Position numbers and translations under genes: made by a program. Source: JAVBNW01 sp031551255 (lineage in GTDB: Bacteria > Bacillota > Clostridia > Christensenellales > UBA1750). Taken from it: a stretch of 64,000 bases of DNA. Positions 42,343 to 50,958 of the stretch are shown piece by piece; position 1 is the first letter of the stretch; each line of letters starts with the position of its first letter. The notes beneath the pieces are model-generated. The model had not been told where the DNA came from and did no database searches. It saw only the letters and a list, made by a program, of their open reading frames with translations. The DNA lies in the NCBI GenBank assembly GCA_031551255.1, contig JAVBNW010000045.1:111261-175260 (forward strand), given 5' to 3'.

Positions 42343-43134
42343 CTATACACCCCCCCACTGAACGAGTCCGTTGATGAGCCTAAGGTCGATGTCAAGTGGA
42401 TTGTCCGGTAATTCAGCCGCGAAAAATACTATGCGCCCATCGGAGGATCGGCAATCGTTCGGCGCAACTCGCGCCGCGAGCTTATCGGCATAGGTAAGGT
42501 CAAAGTCGCCACCGGTTTGCGGCGTGATCCACGGATTGGGCGGGTCGGCGGATACCGGCCAATAATACATCCATTCTCCAGTGTGGTCGGGATAATGTGC
42601 GGCATCCACGTCCACCCAGCCGCTTGGGGCGAGCTGTATTGTCAGCTGCGCGCCCGACAGCAAGCTTTCCGGCGTCCCCACGCTGCTAATGATTACTTCG
42701 AACGTCGCTTCGCTGATACCGTTGATGTCGGTCATAAACCGCGTCCAAATTTGTTGATAGCGGCCGCCATCCGTGTTATGGAATAGGTCGTCCTGTATAA
42801 CGTCCGGATATCCCGCAGGACTTGTTAGAACCCTCCATACCGATTGCGCAGGATCCGTCGTGGTGTTTGTCTTGGACAGGTCGATGTCCCATATCAGGAC
42901 GCAGTACAACAGTCCCGACGTCGGAAGAGTTACAGGGATTGTTTCCACGCTCGGTATGCATGTAAGCCGTCCCATCGTGATAAAATATCCAGTTCCAATG
43001 TAGATATTTTGCCCGTCGTGGGTAACGGGGCAGTCCATCAGGATACCCATGCGCTCGCCATAAAATTGGTGCACAATCAGCGCGTGGTCGGTCGCTTGTA
43101 TTTTTTGAAGGTTATAAGTTATGGGCCTAATCAT
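42343..43134 (-). CDS. Phage baseplate/upper tail protein
   Basis: 263 aa. Begins MIRPITYNLQKIQATDHALI and has a repeated beta pattern (FITMGRLTCIPSVETIPV; GLLYCVLIWDIDLSKTN), typical of proteins linking baseplate and fibres. No exact family was recognised. It overlaps the preceding gene by 4 nt (ATGA) and abuts the glycine-rich gene. Confidence 0.7.
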   Translation of the reverse strand: MIRPITYNLQKIQATDHALIVHQFYGERMGILMDCPVTHDGQNIYIGTGYFITMGRLTCIPSVETIPVTLPTSGLLYCVLIWDIDLSKTNTTTDPAQSVWRVLTSPAGYPDVIQDDLFHNTDGGRYQQIWTRFMTDINGISEATFEVIISSVGTPESLLSGAQLTIQLAPSGWVDVDAAHYPDHTGEWMYYWPVSADPPNPWITPQTGGDFDLTYADKLAARVAPNDCRSSDGRIVFFAAELPDNPLDIDLRLINGLVQWGGV

Positions 43135-44195
43135 TGACTGAAATCACCTCGCAGTTTATCGGTAAGCGATACGCGCAGGTTGCCGAATACAAGCCTGGTT
43201 ACCGCGCTGTCGCTGCGTGTCGTCCTGCCCGTGACCGCCGTGTCCCGCGCCTTGCCCCCGCGCGACCATAGCCGCACCGGCGCGCCAACGACGAGCCGTG
43301 ACACATCCCATAGCTGGGTGCCCGTACGGGTGTCGAGCGTGATCTTATGTTGGTAGCGATTGCGCGCAAAGGCATCTTTGGCGGTCTGCTCCACCGCGTC
43401 CGGCGTGCTTGTGACAGCGGTCACCGTGCGCCCGGTCACGCGATCCGGCGCATTGACATCCATTGAAACGCTGCCGTCGACCAGCAGGTAGTACGTCGTA
43501 TACGTACGCGTGATTTGCTCTGTTTGCCGATCTACGGTTTGCAGGCATATGATTGCCCGCGCCGCCGCGTCGATCTCGCTCACCTCGTCGTAGGCAGTGA
43601 CGTCCGACGTTGTGGCGTCGATGATGATCGGATCACTCGACGGGATCGACACGCTAACATCTAAGTTTGGCCCATTAATCATTGCCGCCACCTGCACACC
43701 ATATAATAACCGCGCCTTTGCGATGTAGGAGTGCAGGTTGATCGAGTTGGACGTACCCTCCACCGCCGGGGTCGCGATCGGCGTATGCGTCTCGGCGGTG
43801 CACCGAATGTAGGGTATGTCAAGCAGCGGATCGCCTGAGTCCACAAAGTTATCGTTGATCAGCTGCACAATAAAATCCTCAATGCCCACATCGTGCAGGG
43901 GCGACTCGTCAACGATGAAAATATCGCGCGAAAATATCGTGGGCGTTTCCGCGATGTGCACGACCATGCGATTGCTACCGGCCACCTGTTCCGGTACGTC
44001 CGCTACACCGGTTAGCAATGTTTCCCGCCCGTCGCGTAGCTCAATGTAATCTCCAGCCACCACACCACCGGACGCCGCGATTTCGGCTTGTGATCGTCCC
44101 AAATAGTCCGCATCGGTGGTTATCTCGTAGCGAGCAACCTGCTTCGGCCATTTTGGGGCTAGGGTCTTGCCGTCATAGACTATCAGTGTGACCAT
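43131..44195 (-). CDS. Phage tail hub / Gp37-like baseplate protein
   Basis: 354 aa. The N-terminus (YEITTDADYLGRSQAEIAAS, GDYIELRDGRETLLTGVADV) and the centre (LHSYIAKARLLYGVQVAAMI) resemble the siphovirus ReqiPepy6 Gp37-like and T4 gp27-like hub proteins. It follows the distal tail gene by 1 nt, where the hub is expected. Confidence 0.78.
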   Translation of the reverse strand: MVTLIVYDGKTLAPKWPKQVARYEITTDADYLGRSQAEIAASGGVVAGDYIELRDGRETLLTGVADVPEQVAGSNRMVVHIAETPTIFSRDIFIVDESPLHDVGIEDFIVQLINDNFVDSGDPLLDIPYIRCTAETHTPIATPAVEGTSNSINLHSYIAKARLLYGVQVAAMINGPNLDVSVSIPSSDPIIIDATTSDVTAYDEVSEIDAAARAIICLQTVDRQTEQITRTYTTYYLLVDGSVSMDVNAPDRVTGRTVTAVTSTPDAVEQTAKDAFARNRYQHKITLDTRTGTQLWDVSRLVVGAPVRLWSRGGKARDTAVTGRTTRSDSAVTRLVFGNLRVSLTDKLRGDFSQ

Positions 44196-44196
44196 G

Positions 44197-45060
44197 CTAC
44201 ACCGTCCTGAAAAATATCAGCATCCGTACGATGGATCGTGCGAGCACCCCGGTAGTGCTGCTGAGCCGGATTTGCGACACACCGATCGGAACTTTTATGA
44301 ACATGTCGTTGCCGTCGATGTTAAGCATGGCGCTGAGCAGATTCTCATTCGTACCGTTAGCCCGTTGTACATAGGCGTACAGGTTTTTATCTTCGGAGCT
44401 GTACGACATGATATCCCCCGGATAAACGATCGCTGGGAGATACGCTTGGTATGCTTCACCATAGCTGCCAACGATATCAAGACGCGGATACTCGCTGAGT
44501 CCCTCAATGTCCATGTGGATTGCCGCCGGAACATGGCCGTTGTTTTTAGCGTCGAACCCCAGGGCAGAGTTATCGTTGAAAATCATGTCGTACTGCATGG
44601 TGTAGCGCGTTTCGCCCTCCAGCGTCTCGACGTCGTAGATCACGCCGCGCGATTGGTACCAGAGCGTTGTGCAGTTGAAAACCATCGGTACGGGGAGACG
44701 GCCATATTCCTGGATCTCGGATTTTTCGATACTGCTTAGATCCACATCTCGGTAGTACACCCCGTATTCAGTTCCCAGCGGTACCGAATAGACAAGCCGC
44801 AGTTGGCTCGCGGACATGATGAAATTGACCATTTGCTGGTATTGCTGGTACGCGTTTTTGCCGATGTGGTAGGCTGTCACCCGTATGGCATCCTGCGCGT
44901 TGCGCAAAAAGTCGTGCGCGAAATGGTCTCCCACCTGGATGTACCGCGCCTCGTTGACCATACCCAGGCCGGACGGTCCGATCGCCAGCCCTGTGATCCG
45001 CGCATTGTCCAACGGATAGCGCTCGGACCGCTCGTTTTCGAGCGCAAACTTGCGTATCAT
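44197..45060 (-). CDS. Distal tail protein (Dit-like)
   Basis: 287 aa directly after the tape measure gene, sharing one base with its stop (TAATG). The N-terminal ENERSERYPLDNARITGLAI and the beta-rich body (RLPVPMVFNCTTLWYQSRG) fit siphovirus distal tail/phage tail family proteins that connect the tube to the baseplate. Confidence 0.8.
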   Translation of the reverse strand: MIRKFALENERSERYPLDNARITGLAIGPSGLGMVNEARYIQVGDHFAHDFLRNAQDAIRVTAYHIGKNAYQQYQQMVNFIMSASQLRLVYSVPLGTEYGVYYRDVDLSSIEKSEIQEYGRLPVPMVFNCTTLWYQSRGVIYDVETLEGETRYTMQYDMIFNDNSALGFDAKNNGHVPAAIHMDIEGLSEYPRLDIVGSYGEAYQAYLPAIVYPGDIMSYSSEDKNLYAYVQRANGTNENLLSAMLNIDGNDMFIKVPIGVSQIRLSSTTGVLARSIVRMLIFFRTV

Positions 45061-48029
45061 TACCCCACCGCCATCCCAAACTCTCGGTCGATGATGCCGA
45101 CCAACCGGTATACTTCCGCGTCCGTGATTTGCTGCGGATAAAGCTGAATCGTGAGCGAGCGTCCCCTCGCCGCACCCGCTCCGCCGCCCGTCGCATCGAT
45201 CGATCCCCAGCGGCCCGTGCCTCGCGAAAAGTCGGTAAGATCCGCAACAGCCCTGCGCACATCCCCAAGGCCGTCAAGGATCCCAAGCGCCACGCCAGCC
45301 GAGTACTGCCGCCCAATCTCGCGTCGACCAACGCCCGACGGCGAATGGATATCCAATTCGCGTTTTGCGGCCGCCACCGCGTCGCGCGCCATCTGCGTGA
45401 TGGCCGACACGACGTCGGCTGTGCCGTCGCGGATGCCCTTGGCGATGCCGTCCGTTGTGGATCTTCCCATGCCCGGAAAATCAAGCAAGATGATCTCATC
45501 GGCCAGCGCTTTTGCAGCCTTGTCGATCATGGTTTTGTAGGCTACCGTCATGCTCTCGTTTTGCTGGACAGATTCCGCGCCTGCGGTAACCGCCTTAGAC
45601 GCTGGGTCTTCTTCAACCAGTAGGCCGAACTCGGCCAGCATGGCTTCTCTGGCGGCCGCGCCGCCGCGCTTGAACGCAGTATTTAGCTCGGTTATTTCGG
45701 TGTCCGAAGCACTTACAAGCTTTTTAACCAGACCTGCAGCTTCCGGCCCCGCTTTTCGGATAGCCTCCATCAATCCTGAATCAAGCTTCGGGGCTAATTT
45801 ATTCAGGTTTTCCGTCCACTCTTCCATGCGCGTGGCATTGGAGTCGAGATTCGAAATCATATCCTTGACAGAGATCTTGACGGTGTCCTTGATTTTTGAA
45901 AAAGCATTTTGCGCACTTGCCGCGTACCGGTCGTATGACGACTCCATGGCTTGCGCGCGTTCTTCCGCGAGCTTTTTCTCCTCTTCGGTGAGCTGCCGTT
46001 CGCTCTCGAGCACGGTTTCGTAGGCCGCCACCGTGGCGGTCGCGTAGCCTTCAGCGGAGCTCTTTGCATTGGCATACGATGCTGCGTTGTTCTCAAGACC
46101 CGTGTTGGTTTCCAGCAGCTGTGCGTCCAACCCCTCGATGGCTTTCCTCGAGTCCTCTACCGCCATGGCGTAACCCACCGCGTCCAAGGGATTCCACTCC
46201 AGGGCGCTCCTAGCTTCGGCCGCTTTTGCCCTCTGATTTTCCAGTTGCAGTAGCTGGTCTTCAAGGGCAAGCCTCTCTTTTTCCAGGTCGATCATACGCT
46301 GCTCCGCCGCTTGCTGCTTGATGGACGTCTCCTTAAGCTCTATCACGCGCTCCATCTCGTCGGCGGTTTTCGTGAGCGCGCCCGCCTGAGCGTCATAGGC
46401 CAAGTTGAGATTCGGCACGATGTTATTCAGCTGCTTAACTTTCGACTCAAGCAGCGCCTTTTGCTTCGCATCCTTGCCCTCGGCGGCGGCGAGGTCTTCA
46501 ATCTCTTTCACAAGATCCTTAGCTATCTTCGTCTCGGCCTGCATGCTCGTCATGCTGTCGTCGTAAGCCCTTGCGTTTGCGGCGACCTGCTCGTTCAGGC
46601 GCGCGGATGTGGCGGTTAGAGATTCCGATTCATCCTTGATCGCTCGCATCTCGTTTGCGGTTTTGTTCATGGCTATGGTCAATACAGCAATCGCCGCCCC
46701 TGCCGCGACCGCCGCTGTGATGATCAACCCAATAGGGTTCGCATTTGCTGCGGCGTTAAAAGCGGTTTGTGCAACTGTTAACCCTTGCGTTGCTCCTGTC
46801 ATGATCTGGATTGCCTGCACCGCGCCCATGATGATGGACGCGACATTCCACGCCACGAACCCTGCGCCTACGGCGGCGATCACGCTGACGATGGTGCGGC
46901 CGTTGTCCTTTATGAATGTGAAAAACTTCATCACGTCAGCCGTCACTTTGTCGAAGTTGATTTTTCCCAACGCGTCGTTCACTGGCCCCGCGAACTGGGA
47001 CAAGATCGCCATCCCGCCCGCTTTTAGTCGAGCCTTAAATGTATCCACGCTATCGTTGATCTGATTTAGTCCGTCGAGGGCGTCCTGAGAAAGTATCAGC
47101 CCGGCGCGCTCGGCGTCGTTGCCCAGCTCGCGCAGCGCATCGGCGCCGCCGAGGATCAGCGGATTCAGATCCTTCGCCGACTTGCCGAGGATCGCCATTG
47201 CCTTGGCGTCGCGCTCCGTTTCATTTTCGATTTGCCCCAAAGCCGTGATCACTTCGTCAAAGACGTCCTGGCCGTTGCGCAGCTGGCCGGTGACGTCATC
47301 CTTGTACGACACACCCAGGGCTTCGAACGCCTCTTGGGTCGTCTTCGTACCACGTCGCGCCGAGTCCATATTGCGGGTAAGCTTGGTCATGGATCCGGTC
47401 AGCGTCTCCATGGATACGTCGATCAGGTCGGTCGCGTATTGAAACTTTTGCAGTTCTGCAGTCGAGAGGCCGCTTACTTTGGATAGCGTGTTGAGGTCGT
47501 CGGCCGCAAGCCCCGCTTTGGCGAAGGCCGCCCCAAGCCCAACAGCTACACCGGCCACCGCGCCAAGGCCGATTTTAAGCGCACCCAGCGAACCGTTGAT
47601 ACGATCCTGTGCTGCCTTAAACTCGTCGGTGTCTTTTGCCGCCTTGAGCGCGTTTGCGCCGTAGTCTCCCAGGTCTTTGTTGACACCCTCCAGCTCGTTT
47701 TCCATCTTGGACAGGGACGCATTGGCATTGTTGAGCTTGATCCGGTATTCGTCGGTGCGCTTGTCGGCCTCACCATACTGGGACGCGCTATTCTCCACGG
47801 CCTGCGCAAGCGCGCTGACCGTATGCTTTTGCTGCTCGACCATCTTTGACAGGCTTTGCGACCGGCTCTGTAGCGCACTCATTGAATTGGCATTTTCGCC
47901 GAAGGCGGCGGTGTTCGCGCGGGCCTCGCTTCCCAGCACAGCCATCTCGCGGGCGGCGTCCCGCAGGGCGCGTTTGAATTCCTGCTCGCCGTCCGCGACG
48001 AGGGTCGTCTTGATCTCACGCACCGCCAT
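45060..48029 (-). CDS. Phage tail tape measure protein
   Basis: 989 aa. Residues 1-160 are coiled coil (VEQQKHTVSALAQAVENSASQY), residues 170-330 the TP901-type core (AADDLNTLSKVSGLSTAELQKFQYATDLI), residues 380-480 about three hydrophobic helices, then further coiled coil and a C-terminal tail (AKRELDIHSPSGVGRREIG). It fixes tail length and passes into the host during infection; at about 0.15 nm per residue the tail would be near 150 nm. AAAGGAG supports ATG 48029. Confidence 0.95.
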   Translation of the reverse strand: MAVREIKTTLVADGEQEFKRALRDAAREMAVLGSEARANTAAFGENANSMSALQSRSQSLSKMVEQQKHTVSALAQAVENSASQYGEADKRTDEYRIKLNNANASLSKMENELEGVNKDLGDYGANALKAAKDTDEFKAAQDRINGSLGALKIGLGAVAGVAVGLGAAFAKAGLAADDLNTLSKVSGLSTAELQKFQYATDLIDVSMETLTGSMTKLTRNMDSARRGTKTTQEAFEALGVSYKDDVTGQLRNGQDVFDEVITALGQIENETERDAKAMAILGKSAKDLNPLILGGADALRELGNDAERAGLILSQDALDGLNQINDSVDTFKARLKAGGMAILSQFAGPVNDALGKINFDKVTADVMKFFTFIKDNGRTIVSVIAAVGAGFVAWNVASIIMGAVQAIQIMTGATQGLTVAQTAFNAAANANPIGLIITAAVAAGAAIAVLTIAMNKTANEMRAIKDESESLTATSARLNEQVAANARAYDDSMTSMQAETKIAKDLVKEIEDLAAAEGKDAKQKALLESKVKQLNNIVPNLNLAYDAQAGALTKTADEMERVIELKETSIKQQAAEQRMIDLEKERLALEDQLLQLENQRAKAAEARSALEWNPLDAVGYAMAVEDSRKAIEGLDAQLLETNTGLENNAASYANAKSSAEGYATATVAAYETVLESERQLTEEEKKLAEERAQAMESSYDRYAASAQNAFSKIKDTVKISVKDMISNLDSNATRMEEWTENLNKLAPKLDSGLMEAIRKAGPEAAGLVKKLVSASDTEITELNTAFKRGGAAAREAMLAEFGLLVEEDPASKAVTAGAESVQQNESMTVAYKTMIDKAAKALADEIILLDFPGMGRSTTDGIAKGIRDGTADVVSAITQMARDAVAAAKRELDIHSPSGVGRREIGRQYSAGVALGILDGLGDVRRAVADLTDFSRGTGRWGSIDATGGGAGAARGRSLTIQLYPQQITDAEVYRLVGIIDREFGMAVG

Positions 48030-48031
48030 GG

Positions 48032-48208
48032 CTACCGCTCCTTTCTTTCGACAATGCCGTGCAGCCTCATGTCATACTGCCGTTTCCACGCGGCCAGCTT
48101 TAACACGCGCACAGGGTTCGTCTTCCACGCCTCGCGTTCTGTGAGGCCGCAGGACATGCCCCAAAAGATCAGGCGCAGCGGGTCAATGGTCGCCCCGCCG
48201 CGCCTCAT
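48032..48208 (-). CDS. Second tail assembly chaperone ORF (gpT-like), 58 aa
   Basis: 58 codons from ATG 48208 to TAG 48032 (MRRGGATIDPLRLIFWGMSC...HGIVERKER). The protein is basic, with an IDPLRLIFWGMSCGLTEREAW motif like the small ORFs between tail chaperone and tape measure genes. It overlaps the preceding chaperone by 4 nt (ATGA) and lies in its -1 frame. A slippery heptamer A AAA AAC sits just before that stop, so it is probably made mainly as a -1 frameshift fusion, as in lambda gpG-T. Confidence 0.75.
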   Translation of the reverse strand: MRRGGATIDPLRLIFWGMSCGLTEREAWKTNPVRVLKLAAWKRQYDMRLHGIVERKER

Positions 48209-48627
48209 GCGTTTTTTTCCGCTTCGATTTCCTGCAATACTTCGTCGACGACGGCGTTCTCATCCGGCTTTTTCGCGTCCGGGTCTACCAGTCCCAAGCG
48301 CAGCGCTTCCATCACGGCCGTCGTGGTCTTGCCGATATCCTTGGGCATAAGCCTGCGTAAGACCTGGGCCGTTGTGATTGGGTCTGTGTGCGGCTCGCCC
48401 TCTTCCTCACGCAGCGCGCTTCCCTCATTCGCGAGCACGGCCACGACATCGGCGAGCACTTCGAGTACGCTTGTGGTCTGGTCGGCGTCCTCGTCGTCAT
48501 AGGTTAGGCGCTGCGCGACGCTGTCCACACTGCCATACATTTTTTGTATATCGGCCAGTGCCTTGGTATTGAGCACGAGCGTATACGTTGTTTTGCCGAT
48601 CTTAAGATCGGCCCCCAGTTCATACAT
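48205..48627 (-). CDS. Tail assembly chaperone (gpG-like)
   Basis: 140 aa. Begins MYELGADLKIGKTTYTLVLNTKALADIQ, a start common in tail chaperones of Firmicute phages. The rest is helical and acidic, ending EIEAEKNA. It lies between the major tail protein and the tape measure, the fixed place for this function. The last codons GAA AAA AAC contain the frameshift heptamer. It guides tail tube assembly on the tape measure and is not in the virion. Confidence 0.85.
   Translation of the reverse strand: MYELGADLKIGKTTYTLVLNTKALADIQKMYGSVDSVAQRLTYDDEDADQTTSVLEVLADVVAVLANEGSALREEEGEPHTDPITTAQVLRRLMPKDIGKTTTAVMEALRLGLVDPDAKKPDENAVVDEVLQEIEAEKNA
48211..48217 (-). promoter_or_regulatory. Programmed -1 frameshift site in tail chaperone
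   Basis: Minus strand A AAA AAC in exactly the zero-frame phase of the 140-aa ORF, two codons before its TGA. Slipping back by one base enters the 58-codon ORF. Confidence 0.75.
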
Positions 48628-48633
48628 GCAAAG

Positions 48634-48658
48634 GCGGGGGCGACACCGTCACCCCCGC
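48634..48658 (-). terminator. Intercistronic hairpin after major tail gene
   Basis: GCGGGGG/CCCCCGC 7-bp stem with an 11-nt loop and no T-tract, between the major tail protein and the chaperone. It could lower downstream expression or protect the tail-tube message. Confidence 0.5.
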
Positions 48659-48667
48659 GCACCTCCT

Positions 48668-49447
48668 TTACCTCTCCACAAGCGCGGCGACCGCGTTGTT
48701 CAGCGTGCTCGTCGCGGAGTCTACCCGCGACTGCGCAGGATCCGGCAACGCGTTTACCGTCTGCGCTACTGACAGCCCGTTTGCGACAGCTACCCAGCTC
48801 GCGGACGTATAGTCTTCTGAGTCGAGGATGGATGCCGCCGATATTGCCGTCACCAGCGCCGTCTTGTCGACGGGTTGGCCGATGTGCGCAAGCTCGTCAA
48901 GCCATGCCACGGCGTCGACCTCGTTTGCGAAATCGGAGGTATACCTCCAGTCGTTGTCGATGTTTTCCAGGGCCATGATCTGGCCCTCAACCTCAGGCGT
49001 CTGCCACTCGATCGTATCGCCCTTGGTCTGCGCATCTTCGCTGGGTAGGCCAAACTGGGTTCGCGGAAACCAAAATGCACGGATGAACCGTACGCCGTTG
49101 AGCCTACCAACGCGATAGTACCCATAACCGCCCTCGGGCGACACATTGACTCCTGAGTCGATTGTCACCGTCACTCCGTTGAGCGTGCCGGTTCGGCTGC
49201 CGAGCCACCTTTGCTGCGTTTCCAACGTGATGTTATCGACTCCGAATGTAATCGAACCGCTGGTGAAACCGTTGTCGTTTTCGACGACGACGTCGTCCGC
49301 GTATAGCTTGGCGTCCGCAAGCGTGATCTCCACGTTCGCGGACATCGCCCTGCCTACGATAAGGCCGGGGCCGTAGTTGTACGTGCCGTCCGAGTTTACG
49401 CTTGTTTTCGGCGCAAACACCGGATGCTTCATGCCTATAAAGGCCAT
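48668..49447 (-). CDS. Major tail protein with C-terminal FIVAR-like domain
   Basis: 259 aa. The first 190 residues match phi13-type major tail tube proteins (VGRAMSANVEITLADAKLYADD; SITFGVDNITLETQQRWLG). Residues 195-259 form a FIVAR-like helical domain (TALVTAISAASILDSEDYT; SWVAVANGLSVAQTV), an add-on domain seen on tail proteins that decorates the tube surface. Placed between HK97-gp10 and chaperone genes as expected. Confidence 0.88.
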   Translation of the reverse strand: MAFIGMKHPVFAPKTSVNSDGTYNYGPGLIVGRAMSANVEITLADAKLYADDVVVENDNGFTSGSITFGVDNITLETQQRWLGSRTGTLNGVTVTIDSGVNVSPEGGYGYYRVGRLNGVRFIRAFWFPRTQFGLPSEDAQTKGDTIEWQTPEVEGQIMALENIDNDWRYTSDFANEVDAVAWLDELAHIGQPVDKTALVTAISAASILDSEDYTSASWVAVANGLSVAQTVNALPDPAQSRVDSATSTLNNAVAALVER

Positions 49448-49870
49448 CTATTGGTTCTCCCCTTTCCGGAGGTACTTATCGAATATTTGTTCCATGACTT
49501 CCTGCACCGGCTGCGCGGAGGCTTGATCCGCCTCGTCGATCCAGTGCGTCGCCGGGCGCGTCTTCGTCCCGAAATTGAGAATGAATCCTTTTTCCGCGTT
49601 ACGCACGCCCTTGTGGTCTTTGCCCTGCGGATAGATGTCGATGCTTTTCACGTCGCCCGCCTTTGTGGGCTTGCGCGGGTACCCAATCGACGCGATCATG
49701 TCGCCGCTGTCTCGCAAGTTGTGGCGATCTGCGCTCTTCTTCCATTCGTCGCGCACTACCGCCGCTGCGGACATCAGCATTTCGTCCGTCGCCGCGTCGA
49801 GATTGCTGCCGAGTTTCGACAGCTGCCGCATCAGGTCGTCTAGCCCGGATGTGTCAAATCGCGCCATCAT
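49448..49870 (-). CDS. HK97 gp10-like minor tail protein
   Basis: 140 aa from ATG 49870, which overlaps the previous stop by 4 nt; ATG 49867 is an alternative nearer GAGGTGG. LDDLMRQLSKLGSNLDAATDEML and the C-terminal FILNFGTKTRPATHWIDEA are the HK97-gp10 family signature. It acts at the head-tail joint. Confidence 0.85.
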   Translation of the reverse strand: MMARFDTSGLDDLMRQLSKLGSNLDAATDEMLMSAAAVVRDEWKKSADRHNLRDSGDMIASIGYPRKPTKAGDVKSIDIYPQGKDHKGVRNAEKGFILNFGTKTRPATHWIDEADQASAQPVQEVMEQIFDKYLRKGENQ

Positions 49871-50181
49871 ACCACCTCGCAGGTGTAGATGTGTCGTATG
49901 GTCTTCTCTTCGGGATCGTAATCCGCAGTGTACTGATAGGCGATTTCGTTTTGGTCGAAGATAGCGCGTACGGCATCGTCGAGCGGATCGTATTCGGTGG
50001 TCGTGTACAACTCCACCTGCGCGTAATACTTCCGCTCTGCTTCTGCGTCGTCCGCGTGCAACCTGCTGTCGCCGAATTCGTGCCATATCACATACGGCGG
50101 ATTCTCTTTGATGGCATAATAATGGCCCACCGATATCGGCAGACCATCATCAAGCATCTGGCCAAACTCAGCCAACGTCAT
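49867..50181 (-). CDS. Phage tail terminator/completion protein
   Basis: 104 aa. Contains YYAIKENPPYVIWHEFGDSR and KYYAQVELYTTTEYDPLDDAV, a pattern of tail-completion (tail terminator-like) proteins. Position before gp10 and overlaps with both neighbours (14 and 4 nt) agree. Confidence 0.7.
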   Translation of the reverse strand: MTLAEFGQMLDDGLPISVGHYYAIKENPPYVIWHEFGDSRLHADDAEAERKYYAQVELYTTTEYDPLDDAVRAIFDQNEIAYQYTADYDPEEKTIRHIYTCEVV

Positions 50182-50518
50182 AGTTTTTCGTCACCCTCTC
50201 GAGGGATAAATCCATGCTCTTCGGCGTCACGTCCTCGATGTACTGAATCTGTTCGATTTTGTATTGCTTCCCGTCGTCCGTTATCACGACATCCTGCGGG
50301 GACACCCCGGTATGCTTGGGCACGCGCAGCATCCTTGTTATCTGCGCTGTGTTCTGCATCCCCGCCCAGTAGCGCGCCATGCCTACCGTTCGTTCCTCAT
50401 AACGGAGCAGCGGCAGTTTGACCGTCAGTTTGTCCTTGGGCATCTTGCCGCCTTCTGCCGCATTTTCTACGCGGTACACCGACAGCGCTCCGCTGTTGTA
50501 CGTTTGCGTATCAGCCAT
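50168..50518 (-). CDS. Phage head-tail joining protein
   Basis: 116 aa, mostly beta (GALSVYRVENAAEGGKMPKD; YKIEQIQYIEDVTPKSMDLS). The DDGKQYKIEQIQ pattern resembles head closure/stopper proteins. It overlaps both neighbours, consistent with a connector-stopper-terminator set. Confidence 0.7.
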   Translation of the reverse strand: MADTQTYNSGALSVYRVENAAEGGKMPKDKLTVKLPLLRYEERTVGMARYWAGMQNTAQITRMLRVPKHTGVSPQDVVITDDGKQYKIEQIQYIEDVTPKSMDLSLERVTKNYDVG

Positions 50519-50846
50519 TCGGCAGCACCACCCTGCTTACCTCGGTGTCAAGTTGTAACGCGTTGAGTTCCGCCAGGTAGTTACTTTCAAACTCGTTCAG
50601 GGCGTTGGATCGCACATACCGACAATAGTCGTACAAGAGTTCGACGGGCTTACCCTCCACAGGCAGCCCGTCGTCATCCATCGCGATCATTCCGTCCCCA
50701 GCCAGACGCTCTATGTAGAGGATACCTCGGGCGATTATCCCAACCAATTTTTCATCGCCCTCCGGATCGGCCCACGTTATATCTAGGTAGTTGCGCACGT
50801 ATGGGAGGTATAGCCTTGATAGGGCAAGAAGTTCCGCGTTGGTCAT
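50511..50846 (-). CDS. Head-tail connector protein (gp6-like)
   Basis: 111 aa, all-helical. LARGxxYIERLAGDG-like pattern (IIARGILYIERLAGDGM; LLYDYCRYVRSNALNEFE) matches the gp6/DNA-packaging adaptor family, which forms a ring under the portal. It overlaps the small upstream ORF by 4 nt (ATGA). Confidence 0.82.
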   Translation of the reverse strand: MTNAELLALSRLYLPYVRNYLDITWADPEGDEKLVGIIARGILYIERLAGDGMIAMDDDGLPVEGKPVELLYDYCRYVRSNALNEFESNYLAELNALQLDTEVSRVVLPNG

Positions 50847-50938
50847 TGCTTTTTAGCCCTCCCTCGCGTACGCTTTGGCGCAAGTTCGGCCGATTGGGTG
50901 GCGACGGTTTCAGCCGCCGCCATCGGCGCCGCCATCAT
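50843..50938 (-). CDS. Possible 31-aa ORF between capsid and connector
   Basis: ATG 50938 to TGA 50843, 31 aa: an Ala-rich start followed by a basic tail (PKRTRGRAKKQ). It overlaps the connector start as ATGA, which suggests real coupling. Similar small basic ORFs occur here in related phages, but no clear ribosome binding site is seen. Confidence 0.4.
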   Translation of the reverse strand: MMAAPMAAAETVATQSAELAPKRTRGRAKKQ

Positions 50939-50958
50939 CAGCCCAAACGGCGACGCGA

